From the NCBI RefSeq assembly GCF_002999335.1, contig NW_020312767.1:92737-156736 (forward strand): a stretch of DNA of 64,000 bases, in the 5' to 3' direction. This document shows, one piece after another, positions 1-11,076 of the stretch (position 1 is its first letter; each line of letters starts with the position of its first letter). Source of the stretch: Cyclospora cayetanensis (Eukaryota; Apicomplexa; Conoidasida; Eucoccidiorida; Eimeriidae). Made by a program: the position numbers and the translations under genes. The notes beneath the pieces are model-generated. The model saw only the letters and a program-made list of their open reading frames with translations, had not been told where the DNA came from and made no database searches.

Positions 1-59
1 CTACTTTGCAGAGTACTGGTAATTCGATACAATAAGGCGTAATGTTGTTATGTCTATGT

Positions 60-235
60 GTAGGATGCAGCTACGCTCACTCTGGCTCTCCCTTTCCCCT
101 CACATCGAAGTTTTTTGAGTGGCGCGGGCAGGGGAAAGTAGGTAGGAAGTCTTTTGAAAGCACTCAATAAATTTCTATTCAGTTTGCTTAGAGTCTGGAG
201 TTAAGAGTCTTCCGCGGAAACCTTGCATGAAACGC
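60..235 (+). repeat. LTR-like repeat copy (left edge)
   Basis: This degenerate repeat shares a block with segments near 45.7, 51.2 and 62.9 kb. The shared core reads roughly ACTCAATAA, then TTTCTATTCAGTTTG, then GAGTCTGGAGTTAAGAGTCT. The copies near 51.2 and 45.7 kb flank retroelement coding remnants, so I infer that this one is a solo or truncated LTR. No terminal TG..CA ends or target-site duplication could be fixed by eye. Confidence 0.5.
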
Positions 236-1531
236 TACACTAAGCTCATCACTCTAAGTGAATCTCGGATATTTCACGTTGGCGGAAATTTCGTGAAATA
301 GAGCGAGCAAAACCATTCTCCACTGGCCATCGACGTTGCTGTGGGTTTCTGCGTAAGTTCACTTTTTCGCCTTGTGGGAGCACTATCATACTTGGGCAAG
401 GAGGAACAGGACCACATAATCGTAGAGCACTAACCCAAATAACAAGTCTCCGTTCAAGTGACGCCCTCGCTCCTCAACATATAAGGACACTGTGTATTGT
501 AGGGTGTGCAGGGGTGCCATCCTCCAGTATTTAGAACCGACGGCAATAAACCTTACCAGCATTTGCTTTCGTTACATATACTCGTCTGTATTACCAAGGT
601 CACAGATATTGTCCAATGAGTCCTTTTTCCATATCAACTATCGATTAGATCTCCCCCCAGAAAGGCGATTCCCCGCGTAGTGATAGCAGATTATCGTTAA
701 GCGTCTCGCAGCTGTTTCTGAAGTGGTGGTTTCAAGTAGGTAAGCGAGCATAACAGACACCCCTGCTGTCAATAAATATATCTTGCCTTTTCCTCGTGGA
801 ATTTGCCGTAGAATATTGTGATTCTGAGTAAAAAGGGGGAGTTCGATTCACGGAAATCTTGAGCACCCACCAGCAGCCGGCACAGCGGCAGGTGCTGCAG
901 CCGTCAGCGGTCCTAGGTCCAGGGGAGCTATCTACGCGCATACTCAGAAAGCTACCGCACCGCTTCTACCCTGCTATTTACCCCGTTTCGGTGGAAGTTT
1001 TTGTCGCTCCACATGGCGCTAGAGGGTGGTCCTTAAGAATTCTTTCGGCCGGCCGCTGCTTCCCACATGTGTGAGCAGCAGTGTGGGTCAAAACTTAGAG
1101 ACACCGGACCAAGGCCTTGTGTCTTGCAGAGCTAGTGTTGGGGATCCACATGGAGCAGGAAGGCCATCAATCTGCTAGACCTTGGGTCTATAGCGTGGGT
1201 GTCTGCGAGGAAGGCAGCAGCTGTATAGAATTCTGAAGGGACTGGATTTGTCTTCTAACCTCGACACAGTACCCCAAAACATAGCAGTGTGGTGGGAAAT
1301 AGTCAGATTCTTTCATGACGTAGTGACATAACAGGGCGCAGCAGTTAGGGGTAGAAGCGGGTGAGGCACAACGGGGAAAATCCAACGAAGGGAGGAATGG
1401 AGTCAGGACGTCCAACAAAACTGTGGTAGCTCCCGTCGCTTTGCAGCATATTTGTAACGAACTGGAGGCTGTGCTTTCGATGACGTGACGCGAAGTCTTC
1501 GGAGATAAGGGCGACCTCACATGGCCTCAAA
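236..1531. other. Gene-free stretch upstream of the first orphan gene
   Basis: I see no gene or RNA here. Short open frames of 60-110 codons occur on both strands but have no recognisable domain, and their composition is like the rest of the spacer. The last few hundred bases presumably hold the promoter and 5' UTR of the gene starting at 1532. Confidence 0.4.
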
Positions 1532-2983
1532 ATGGGTATTCAAGACACATCTCCAGATGACAACTTGTACTTGGATGAGAACAACCTGTCGGCGGACGAG
1601 AGTAGCGGCTCGCACTCTTCGTACAGCAGCCCTGTCACGCGGTCTTCTTCTTCTTCCTCGCATCGATTCCCAGTGCACTTAGGGTGGGAGGAAGCGGACA
1701 TGGGAAGCAGCACGCCGTTCTCCCTAACGTATTTCCGGAAGCGGAGTTACCGTTTAGACGCAGACCAAAAACGTCGCCACTGGATATCAAGCACACTGAC
1801 TCTATTGGGAAGCCTGATAGCGTTGATCATTGCGGTGTACCAGCTGCGTTTCGCCTTTCCATTTCTCAGAAAAGGTGCAGACAATATGGTCTCTGTGAGC
1901 AGCTCACGGCCGTATTCCTCAGGCTCTTCTGGCGCTGGAACAACAGAATCAACTGCAGCAGCATTCCCCGGGAGTTTAAAAGGGACTGAAGGGGCAAAGG
2001 TTGCGGGGAAGCGTCACTGGGTGGTTGGAGCATATGTACTTATTTTATCCTTGGTGTGTCCTGCGCTCTTCATCCGGCTCCAGCAGTGCCTACGGGGCCT
2101 CTGTCGGTGGCTGTGGGTTGAGAGATCGAACTCCTTACCGACACATTCATCAGTGGAAGAGGAGTTCGCTGAGCTGTATCGATTGAAGGGGGAGTCCTTG
2201 TGGGCTACAGAAGATTTCCAGCTCTCCAATCCTGTAATTGCAACTGCAATCAGAAAAAGTCTTGCTGACTACAGGAGCCTAGACACTACAACCCAGCAGT
2301 CTGCATTCGCTGCCTTCTTCTACCTTGCGGTGCAGAGTCATATACGACAGGTTGCTTTTTCTGCGTACGTAAATGCATGCGATGCCCTACACGCTAAAGT
2401 TGAACAGAGTGTGCCAGTGAGTAATAACGAGTTGACCGCAGTTCTGCAGCAACAAAACGCCCTTCGAAAGCAGTATAGAAGGATGGTTGAGCAGGTGAGC
2501 GTCGTTCTCGACGAAAAGAACCTGCCCATTGGTCTTTGCGAGCAAGAAATGGAATTCCTCATTCGGGACTTCCGCCCAGCGCTTCTGGAGCTCGGTCAGC
2601 GCACAATATACAGCCTAGACATGGACCGCAAGTTTTTAGAGTCCTCAATCAAAGAAAATCGCATAGCTGAAATGTCTTCCTATGGTGAACAGACAAGATC
2701 AGAGGGCGATATGATGTCAGTGGACACTGTTCCAAAAAATCCAAAACTTCAGGATCCAGGGGAAGAACTGGAGGACGAGTTGGATAGTGGAAGGGCAGAG
2801 AGGCCTGTGCTCGATGATTTGACCTCAAGGGAAGAAAGGGATGAGTTGCTGGTGAACGAAACCAAATTCTGGGAAGCCAGGAGGAGGCTCACGAACTATA
2901 GGAGAGATACGTTCCAGCCCCATGTACCAGACTTTGATCGCTGCATTCTTCCGGAACTGCCACTTTCCTTGTTTGCTTACTGA
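1532..2983 (+). CDS. Orphan two-TM protein, 483 aa, intronless
   Basis: This is one uninterrupted frame of 483 codons. The N-terminus is Ser/Asp-rich and probably disordered (about residues 1-60). A hydrophobic helix follows at about 86-104 and a second at about 164-182, separated by a Ser/Gly-rich linker. The remaining ~300 residues are hydrophilic, with mixed-charge helical stretches and an acidic patch near 405-425. There is no cleavable signal at the start, so it is probably a two-pass membrane protein with a large soluble tail. I recognise no family. It lacks the triplet tracts seen in genes further right and needs no introns. The start at 1532 is the first Met of the frame and lies in an aaaATGg context. 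Confidence 0.7.
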   Translation: MGIQDTSPDDNLYLDENNLSADESSGSHSSYSSPVTRSSSSSSHRFPVHLGWEEADMGSSTPFSLTYFRKRSYRLDADQKRRHWISSTLTLLGSLIALIIAVYQLRFAFPFLRKGADNMVSVSSSRPYSSGSSGAGTTESTAAAFPGSLKGTEGAKVAGKRHWVVGAYVLILSLVCPALFIRLQQCLRGLCRWLWVERSNSLPTHSSVEEEFAELYRLKGESLWATEDFQLSNPVIATAIRKSLADYRSLDTTTQQSAFAAFFYLAVQSHIRQVAFSAYVNACDALHAKVEQSVPVSNNELTAVLQQQNALRKQYRRMVEQVSVVLDEKNLPIGLCEQEMEFLIRDFRPALLELGQRTIYSLDMDRKFLESSIKENRIAEMSSYGEQTRSEGDMMSVDTVPKNPKLQDPGEELEDELDSGRAERPVLDDLTSREERDELLVNETKFWEARRRLTNYRRDTFQPHVPDFDRCILPELPLSLFAY

Positions 2984-3909
2984 GACGAAAATCCCGCCAG
3001 AAGACGAAGCTACCTTCGGGCGCATATGGTTTTTGATGCATTTTCTGCCTTAAGGGGACGCATCAACATGTGAGCAATGCTTGTTTTATTAAATTAGTTT
3101 GCACCCGTTGACCACAGGAAAAGTCGGCATGCGCACTACACGGGCACGCAAAGCGCACTCTTATTCGAGTACATTGGGGTCAATGAGAAAGACTCCGTAA
3201 GGCAGTAGAAACCCTAGGGGCAAATGGAATTGAGAGATCACTAATTGTTTACTCGAGCCCGTGAGCAAGACCTGGGCGGTGCGTACTAATCTTGGAACGG
3301 GAGAGCTAACCGCGGAAAACTCCTGCCTAAAAACGAGGACACTTCTTAAGTTTAAAAAAGCACTGGGCGGGGTTTCCCCCAAAGAAAGCTGTTCCAAGGG
3401 CGGGTGGCCCCCACCTTACTTCATGACAACCCTTTTTTGTGCACCATGCAGGAGAGAGGGCTGCAGTCTAGCCGTCATCACATGTAGAACTGCCCGCAAG
3501 GGCGCACTGCACTGCTCTCTAGCATCTAAAATATTCGACTAGGCTTGCGACGCCCTAGCCTACAACGGGGCTGCCTAGATGCTTGAATCACTCAGCCCCT
3601 CAGTAGGCGCCTGGCAGAGTACGTCCGCCACTGCGTCCGTTCGGAGGCAGTAAATATTTGCGCTCCGTGGAAGCACATTATAAATGCATCACACTGGTTA
3701 CGGCCTTTGATATGGGTGATTTACAACTGTAACCTCGCGGCACTAGCTCAAGGGGTCATCCAAGAAAATGACAAACCATTTATTTCATTTACCTCTGCAA
3801 TCATTCTCCTTTTCCCCGAGACAAAGGCTCTGCTTCATCATGCAGCTAGACTTCCTTGTGGAGGAGTACGTTTCACGATGTCGTTCCCCGACTCTTCTTC
3901 TGTGAAGCT
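2984..3909. other. Spacer between convergent genes
   Basis: This is the 3' region between the 1532 gene (+) and the 3910 gene (-). The open frames in it are short and unrecognised. A tAATAAA-like signal was not clearly identified, and I assign no features. Confidence 0.4.
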
Positions 3910-5808
3910 TCAGCTTGACTTTGCACTGCTGGAGAATCTTTTCAAGGGCACTGTTTCTGGCACCAAAGTGTCAGCAGCGCTCATCATTAGCAGCAAATCT
4001 AGAGGAATTATTCCACCACTCTTGTAAACAACGCGCAACTTCCAAGGCTCGCTCCATTCACATTCCCTCGGCAGCAAAGAAATCAGATCATGCAACTCGG
4101 GGTTTTGAAATGTTACTCGCTCCCTCGCTGGCTCTATCTGCACAACAAGTGAGCCGCTAAATGGTTTATTGATAGTGATATGCATTATACAGTCTTCGTA
4201 AAGCTTCCATATTGGGTCTTTCTCGTAGTCACTCAGCAGATCGTCAATGCGGTCATTTTCCATTACTTCTCTCGGCACAGTTAAAGGCCCGGGGTTAAGG
4301 TCTAAATCCACCATTAGGTACTGGACATGACCCAGTTGTTCTATCACCTGATAGCCCGAGTGCATCCCAGCCATGCAGGATTCCGGGAATGACAGGTTTT
4401 CTTCTCGCTGTGTCAGAAGTTTTGCGAATGAAGACCGGTACTTTATCCAGTTGAATAGTTCCTTCCCCCTGGAGCTCCGGAGTGCTGGCTTTTCGGCGTA
4501 GCGTACAGTCAGAATCCGATAGGCGTTGTTCGCAAATACTTCCTGAATGCTCACCACTTTGCCCATAGCCTGAGACCTGTGGGCTTTCTCGAAGTCTACG
4601 AGCACAAAACACTTCTTTGGGTCTACTGTACTTACAAAGGGGTTCGAAATCGGAATGCGCCGCCGTATCTTCTTGAATGCGTACACAATTCCACCTACTA
4701 TAAGAGCTGTGAGAGCCAGTGCTCCAGCCACTTCTAGCTTCCCCTTGTGTTTCCGTCCTACCGCCTTTGTTACGTACCAAGCACGTTTCGGAAAGCCTAT
4801 ATGCATGTTATTCTGAGACGAACTTGCTGTATTCGGATATATTCCATTTCCAACCTTGCTGCTGGTCAGCGATTTGTTGGAACCGTGGTCACTCACCAGC
4901 TGCTCACTGCTGTCTGTGACAGGTAGTTCATTTACAAGGTGCTGTTGGTCTGGTGTTGAGGCACGTGGCTGAGTGCCCTTGTCGCCCTGTTCCCCACCTT
5001 CCGAAGCAGGAATAGCTGCGGTGGGGTCCAAATGCACCGCCTCTTGGATTGCATCGTACTCTTCCTGCGGTGACTTCTGTTGTTCCTCAGCGGCCTGGCT
5101 TACAGTGTTTCCTTCATCATGGGAGTTGTGCGGTAAGTCGTGGCATGCGGTTTCGGTTACTGTATCTTTACCAACTCCTGGATCTTCTGTCCCCCAACCG
5201 TCGCCTGTTTCCACTGCTTTAATGATGCTGTTCACCAATGGTATAAACTCTGTCTTGAAGTAGTCTTCACTGCTGATCAAGTTGAGCTCCGGTTTTCCCT
5301 GAGGCACTTTATTCGTATCTTCAACGTCTTCAACGTGATTAACGAGATCGGACCATGAATGACGTAGATGACTGTTCATGCTATCAGAGAGTGTCCCGCT
5401 GGCTTCCAAAGGAGAATTTTCGTCAGGCACATCTTGAGTGCCTACAGAGGATTTTTGTTCCGACTTTTCCTGTGTTTCTGAATCCTGTGGAATGATGGGG
5501 GTCTGTGGAGTCTCCAGGTCATTAAAACGATTTTCGGAAGTGCTGTTCGTTACTGGGGAGCTATTTGTCGAAGCAGGCACTAAAGTGTGGGAATCATGAA
5601 GAGTGGCAAGCTTCCTTATCCCGGAGTCCTGGCCTTCCGTGGGAGATGGAGGAGACAAGGAGGAAGACGAACCATACTGAGCCTCTTCTTTGTTTAACTT
5701 GAGTAATGACTGTCCTGGGGTTAGTAGTTCTGTGGTTCTACGCCCATTGTTGTTGCGTGTACTCGTGGAGGCACCACGGGACACCGCGGGCGATTCTGAA
5801 CTCACCAT
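3910..5808 (-). CDS. Orphan single-TM protein with disordered N-terminal half
   Basis: The frame stays open from 5913 down to the stop at 3910. I favour the internal Met at 5808 (about 632 aa) because the 35 residues before it look like read-through of the 5' flank. The N-terminal ~350 residues are rich in Ser, Thr, Glu, Asp and Gln with no fold I recognise. One hydrophobic helix (near 4685-4745, motif AGALALTALIVGGIVYAF) is followed by a basic stop-transfer stretch (KKIRRR). The C-terminal ~255 residues look globular. This suggests a type I or tail-facing membrane protein whose folded domain follows the helix. No family is recognised. It is intronless, like the other genes in the left 13 kb. 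The open frame at 5918-6172 on the same strand could be a 5' exon. Confidence 0.65.
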   Translation of the reverse strand: MVSSESPAVSRGASTSTRNNNGRRTTELLTPGQSLLKLNKEEAQYGSSSSLSPPSPTEGQDSGIRKLATLHDSHTLVPASTNSSPVTNSTSENRFNDLETPQTPIIPQDSETQEKSEQKSSVGTQDVPDENSPLEASGTLSDSMNSHLRHSWSDLVNHVEDVEDTNKVPQGKPELNLISSEDYFKTEFIPLVNSIIKAVETGDGWGTEDPGVGKDTVTETACHDLPHNSHDEGNTVSQAAEEQQKSPQEEYDAIQEAVHLDPTAAIPASEGGEQGDKGTQPRASTPDQQHLVNELPVTDSSEQLVSDHGSNKSLTSSKVGNGIYPNTASSSQNNMHIGFPKRAWYVTKAVGRKHKGKLEVAGALALTALIVGGIVYAFKKIRRRIPISNPFVSTVDPKKCFVLVDFEKAHRSQAMGKVVSIQEVFANNAYRILTVRYAEKPALRSSRGKELFNWIKYRSSFAKLLTQREENLSFPESCMAGMHSGYQVIEQLGHVQYLMVDLDLNPGPLTVPREVMENDRIDDLLSDYEKDPIWKLYEDCIMHITINKPFSGSLVVQIEPARERVTFQNPELHDLISLLPRECEWSEPWKLRVVYKSGGIIPLDLLLMMSAADTLVPETVPLKRFSSSAKSS

Positions 5809-5917
5809 AACGGGCAAGCACTCAAATCTCTGATGTTTGCACAGGATAGAGTATGAGCACACCTCAGTAAAAGAGGTAGAAGAGCTGCTGTCTAATATTG
5901 TCAAGGGTAGCAAGACG

Positions 5918-6172
5918 CTACGATGCTCTACGGAAAAGACGAGAGGCCGAATATTCCTTACTGTCGCTGGCTTTCCGCCGTTCTTCAGCTGTTTTAAAGA
6001 AATAGCCCCTGTTCAAGGGGATTTCCTCCGATCGCCATTTGAATTTCCTCCACACACCACTCAGTGCCTCGCGTAACCTTTTGATGTGCTCATCTGTTGA
6101 TATGTCCTGGTGAGTGACCCACTTAAAGATATTGTCTGGGTCTGCTTCAAGGTACACAGGTGCAAAACACAT
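5918..6172 (-). CDS. Small open frame upstream of the orphan gene, possible 5' exon
   Basis: This 84-codon frame has an amphipathic, protein-like composition (Trp, Lys, Glu and Arg mixed, motif RLREALSGVWRKFKW). It lies just upstream of the 3910-5808 gene on the same strand. Possible donors (a GTAAGG near 5934) and a possible acceptor (ACATCAG near 5835) could join it to that gene. No family is recognised. It could equally be a chance frame or a retroelement scrap. Confidence 0.3.
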   Translation of the reverse strand: MCFAPVYLEADPDNIFKWVTHQDISTDEHIKRLREALSGVWRKFKWRSEEIPLNRGYFFKTAEERRKASDSKEYSASRLFRRAS

Positions 6173-9100
6173 ACAATTTGGCTCGCAACAAGATGAAGTG
6201 CATCAGCGAAGAAAAATCGCGTATGGCCGCCCTAATGCCATATAGTGCAAGTGCACTACGTGAATGCCGACGTACTCCCATAGCCTTCGGTTGTAGGCAC
6301 AAGGGTTGCCAAGTAAGAAGATAAAGCCTTGGCTAAGTCGCACAAGCGCAACCAGAATACACGTGAGTCTGTGGATTGACAGTGGGCAAAAAACGATGTC
6401 AGAGGCCTCTAGAGGTGGCAGCAAATTGAATCACTAAAGCTCGTATTCACTAGGCGTCCCAAAATACTCAATTTGATAAGACTACGCATGCTTATATTCG
6501 GCTGGCTTTAGTTCCGGCACAAAAGCCTGACATACCATCGCTGAAACTATCAATATCAACATCTGGCCCAGGTGCGCTCATACTTGGGCTAGGAGGCTGG
6601 TCTGTGGCAAACAAAAAGCAACGCCTTCACCTTCACTCATGTCACTTTCGCTCATGCACGCATTTATACGTGAACGGGGTTAAGCCAAATGCTGCAATTA
6701 CGCTCTTTCTTGTAATTACCGTTTGACGGGCCAGAAAGCGTTCCTGCACACCCTGTAGGTACACAAGAACAGCAAAAGGAAAAAAAATAGGTTTTCTCAG
6801 GAACTCTGCGGTAAAAAATGCCCCCGAGTGCACGCTTACTGTGTCAGAACCTACCTAATAATAAGAAAAACAAGGAGAATTTCGAAAGGATAAGAACGTG
6901 TGACCTCCATCTCCAGCGTAGACTTTGACAAACTGGTGTCATTTCCATCCTTTTGGAGTCACAAAACAAGGGCAAATTTATCCAACACTGCATGAAATTA
7001 GGATATTATTAGGTTTGTGGGCTTTCTTTGCAATCTAATGCAGGTAAAGTCTCAGGTACGCTGCAAGTTCAGAATCCGACGACATATCATAACTTCCAGT
7101 GTCCTGTTGGTCTTTCTTCCGCTGAACTTTAGAGGCTTGCTTACACCTTGTATTCCTAGGTGAATGCACCTTAATAAAACACATGTTAATATTTTTCTTT
7201 AAGCGTGAGGCTATTTAACGCGCATGTGAACTCCATCCTTTTCTTGGCGCGTCGCGTCTCGATGACCGGTGGCTGGAAAATCTACGCAATTTTGCAGTTT
7301 TTAACCCACGGCTCATTGCCAAACTAATCACTACCACGAACCTTAACTGGTTAGCTTACAACGATTTGCATATGAGATGACTGGAGAAAATCAAAACATC
7401 GATTTGCCCAGGAAGTGTGCTGTAAATACTCCTTTCCAGTACATCTGACCAATCGGACGCCATTCTGTCACTGTGTAGCGGAGTAACACGGCGTTTTTGC
7501 AAATCTCAAGGCAGTAGCTGTTTTTTGCAGCTCAATAAAGGCGCCTGGAATGGTAGAGTGGGCCCTTGTTTAAGAGGCGCTAAACAACTAACCTTGTACA
7601 AAACAGAAAATCGTGCATAGCAGTGTGCCAGTTGCATATCTTGCCACAGTACTGTCACTGGTCAATACTTCGCTCAGTAACTCTTAATGCATGTCCCCCT
7701 AGGAGCAGCATCCGAGCACGGTTCCACAGTTCATTAGTGTGTTCTGGCATGCTTGATGGCCCATCTACACACTGTCCATGCGATAGAAGGTAATAAGACG
7801 AACAAGCTCACGGCCAGGTTGCTAGAACAATTTGCCAGCCTCTCACGAGTTAATGCTCTTTCCTGCTCCATTGATTTCCCCAAAAGTTGGAAGTACTACG
7901 AAACTATCAGCAGTGGCTCCCTGAATAGAAGCCCAACTTCCTAAGTAAAATCAGGAATTTTTGAGCAGGAAGTAATCCATGTGGAGGCAGAAGATTCACA
8001 GGGAGCCGTAGACATGTTGGACTCTAGGATGGTGGGGAGCCGAAGACCAACTAGACCCGAGCTTTATTTGAATTGGCATTGGAAACGCCAACCTCATTGG
8101 TTGTCGGAGTAGCTAATGCGGAATAACTGTCAGAGGAATAATTTGTGGCTCTGGTAAGCAAAGCTAGTGGTTATGAACAGTTACCCTCGTCTTTCTTGGC
8201 AATTGTCCTTCCCTCACGAATGTTCTGCCTATAACAGCTACGTGCATACATTGAAGTTTCTTGAAAACTGCCCAGTAGTTGTTGGGGTTTTCTTCACTTT
8301 CAGATTTATGCGCAGGCACTCTCAGGTATGGTGTGTCTTCGTTTTTCCTTGTAGCTTTTTTGGGACCTTAGAGTCGACTTTGCCGCATGCACCGATTATT
8401 TTTGCATCCAGAAACTGCGCTGTGACGGGGAGGGGGGCACTGGCTGAACGACTCTGCACTTAGAGTCCTTTTACATAATTTACTTCTCCTCTGTCTTCTC
8501 GTAGCCGAAGGCACAGACAGACCATCCCTCCGGAGATATCGGGGCATCGCTTCACCATCATCCCCTTGATGTAGCCCCTCCTTCGTCGTTGGCTGGTGTG
8601 TTTTCTTTCTCGCTTCCATCTCACTAGTGGCTAATGTTGCATTCACTATTCTCAATTGTACTCTCTTAAGGTGTTTGCCTGCCTGGGGAGTAATGATAAG
8701 GTAGAGATCTTCCCTATCGTGCAACCTCTAAGTCTAGCCATACAGGCACAGAACATAAAATGGCATGTGCTTCGATATTAGGGGGGAGGGGAAGAGGCTG
8801 GCGGGGATAACCCAGGCTTACACACGTTCTTCTATACTAGTCATATCAACTTAGAAATAATTGATTAATTGGATTGCTCATCAGGAAAATAGTTTTTTTT
8901 ATTGCATCGAACAACAATCAGTGCTGCGGGCTTGTGGTTTAGATGCTACGGGCGTCCTGAATGTTGCTCTTCCGACACATCGAAAGCTCTGAAAACCGTG
9001 AACAGAAGGTACCACTTCGAAAAACACTCACTAACTTACTGTTGAGTTTGTATTGAGCCTCGAGTTGCCACGAAGCAGAGACAGATGAAGCATTACAGCC

Positions 9101-9299
9101 TTTAAGTATCGAGCAAACACTACTCTGCAGTAAGTAAACTTGGAAAACAAACCGGGTACACTTATCCAGTAATAATAATAATTGGATATAAGTAGTGCAG
9201 TAGAAAATTGCCAAAATGTAGTTTAGCCCGTGACACATCACACGGCAACTTGCACGTATACTTAGCGTTCGAATTTGGCTTGGTCGGCAAGGAAATAGG
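6173..9299. other. Gene-free stretch with repeat debris
   Basis: I recognise no coding sequence. The sequence is locally A/T-rich and full of stops. Its only structure is a dispersed repeat copy around 7975-8520, listed separately. Open frames of 60-118 codons here have no domain support. Confidence 0.4.
7975..8520 (+). repeat. Dispersed repeat, copy A (partner near 50.1-50.7 kb)
   Basis: Two anchor blocks recur in the same order at 50.1-50.7 kb. The first is GTGGAGGCAGA-GAT-CACAG near 7981 and again near 50141. The second is ggggttttct followed by TATGCGCAGGCACTC and AGGTATG near 8285-8330 and again near 50457-50500. The spacing is similar, about 300 bases. A pyrimidine-rich TTCTTATAG/TCTCGTAG-like stretch follows in both. 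I infer an old duplicated non-coding repeat, perhaps part of a retroelement. Confidence 0.45.
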
Positions 9300-9497
9300 C
9301 TAGCTGTCTTGAAGAAGCGCATAAAATTTTCCATCAAGCTTTGTACAGGGTTTGGGGCCTAGTACATCCTTTGGAGATTGCAGACGAAGCGCTACACAAG
9401 TATACTCAAAAGGGATACGCCATGTATTAGTTGAGCGCGTTGTGCGCTCGCATGAAATGGGTGCTGGACAGTGCAGCTGATTCCGAATTGAAAGCAC
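9300..9497 (-). pseudogene. Reverse-transcriptase scrap (Ty3/gypsy type)
   Basis: The minus strand reads FEYTCVALRLQSP. This parallels LEYTCMPLGLIDIP in the better-preserved RT remnant at 35808-36043 and the canonical gypsy RT block Y-x-x-x-P-F-G-L-x-N-A-P. The surrounding frames are broken and no YxDD box was found nearby. I infer a short fossil of the same element family. Confidence 0.4.
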
Positions 9498-10530
9498 ATT
9501 GGCACATGAGAAAACATCATTGACTCTCCGTCAGGAAGCATTCATGCGTAATTTTTTGCAAACGGTCGCGAAGGTTTCGGGCTCACGGAAGAGATCATAC
9601 TCACGTCCAGTGTTGCCGCCTGTGAATGCTAATTATGTGTGCTAAGCTTCTAAGCACAACTAGGTGGGGATATCCGAAGTGTTCAAAGTGCGCGGCAGCG
9701 CGTAGCGTAGCTGTCCTCTTCCATTAGGCCGCAACCGTAGGGGCCGATGGCAAACAGGCGAAGGAGTTCTTCGTGAGGAAGGTTTACTAGGGTTTTGTAT
9801 GCGCCGATGTGGTTTAGAGCAATTGGTCTCATCAAAGGAGGCCACAGGAGAGGCATTGATAGTACAGGGCCGGCGGAACTAAGTGAACAAATTTGGAGAA
9901 AGTCTCGCCAGAGTTGATAACAGGCTATCTGATTTTGCGAAGTATAGCTGGATGGCAGAATATTATGAGCTTTTAGAAAATGCAATGTATCGAAGGCATG
10001 CACTACTCATGGGCGAGAAGGCATGCACTCGTTCGCCGCCGTTAAAGTTTTCGTCTGTCCAGGCAGAACAATTTGTTCTATTTGTAGTTGTGCAACAGTT
10101 ACCCATTGAAATACTCCACAACATTCTGATTCCGGTTATCAAGGGGATACTTTTGACGTATCCTCTCATGGTTAAGAGATTTGAGACCTCGTGACCGTTG
10201 GTACTTGAATGTCGGCTGCCGACTGCTGCTCGTCATACAGCAACGCATCCCGAAATATTTGCGGTAAACCGATTGGCTTTCAGTGTATTTCAAACAGTAA
10301 ATTGTCGTGCAATTGAGTAACTTGAGCAAGAGAGGCCAGCTTTGCGAAGCCCGCAAGTGTTGGTGCGTGGCTTCCTAGGGTTTTCTGAAACAAAAGAAAG
10401 GGTGGAGGCAGCTTCATTCCGCCGTTCAGTTTACTCAGAGCTATTTCACAAAGCCAGCAACCGTGATACCACTGTCAGCCATATATCTGGAGGTGTTGTC
10501 GACAGAGGACCAACGTCGCACCACACGAGG

Positions 10531-11076
10531 ATGGGGAAGTGTAAATGCAACATCCGGGGCATTGGCCCATTTAGCTTGGCTGCTTGCGTTGTGCTCTTTT
10601 CCCTGTATAACATGCTTAGCTCAACAGTTGAGCTGTGCGCGGCTGTGCGTAAAAACTCCTGTGGCAACGGTTCTGACTCTGTGATCGCATTCAACTTTTT
10701 TTCCTCGTCATTTACGATAATTGCGGGTGCCCTTGGAGTATTATCCACCATAACAAAGTCTTCATGTTTCGTTCTCCTGGTCTTAATTGTAGCGATCATC
10801 ACCATGATTTGCGATGGGGCCGAGCTAGCAACAAACGCGATTTCCGGCAAGCCAAGCTTGTTTCAGTTCATAATGACCACACTGCATTTAGTCATTAACT
10901 CCGCGGCCATGGTTGTGTTCTTATCATACTACCGCGTACTTAAAAAGGGAGGCACTGGCAGGGAGAGGATGTCCGCAGATGATTTTAAGCTTGTTGAAGA
11001 GAACCCGCCTGCGGAAGGGGCAAACGCGTTGCCTCATGCGAAGACTGCATCGGAATACACCCCGCTGATGGCATAA
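10531..11076 (+). CDS. Four-TM membrane protein, about 181 aa, intronless
   Basis: The frame is open from 10342, but the Met at 10531 (context aggATGGgg) is the better start. From there the product begins MGKCKCN and reaches its first helix within 15 residues. About four hydrophobic segments follow: ISPF-type FSLAACVVLFSLYNML, IAFNFFSSSFTIIAGALGVL, SCFVLLVLIVAIITMI, and FIMTTLHLVINSAAMVVFL. A ~45-residue hydrophilic tail ends TPLMA. The Cys pair in the first loop (CAAVRKNSC) could form a disulphide, giving a tetraspanin-like topology, but I see no CCG motif and do not assign it to that family. It is intronless with no triplet tracts. Confidence 0.6.
   Translation: MGKCKCNIRGIGPFSLAACVVLFSLYNMLSSTVELCAAVRKNSCGNGSDSVIAFNFFSSSFTIIAGALGVLSTITKSSCFVLLVLIVAIITMICDGAELATNAISGKPSLFQFIMTTLHLVINSAAMVVFLSYYRVLKKGGTGRERMSADDFKLVEENPPAEGANALPHAKTASEYTPLMA

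Noticed and set aside
10446..10850. 134-codon minus-strand frame opposite the four-TM gene
   Set aside because: It is antisense to a frame with clear membrane topology, and its own composition is not protein-like.
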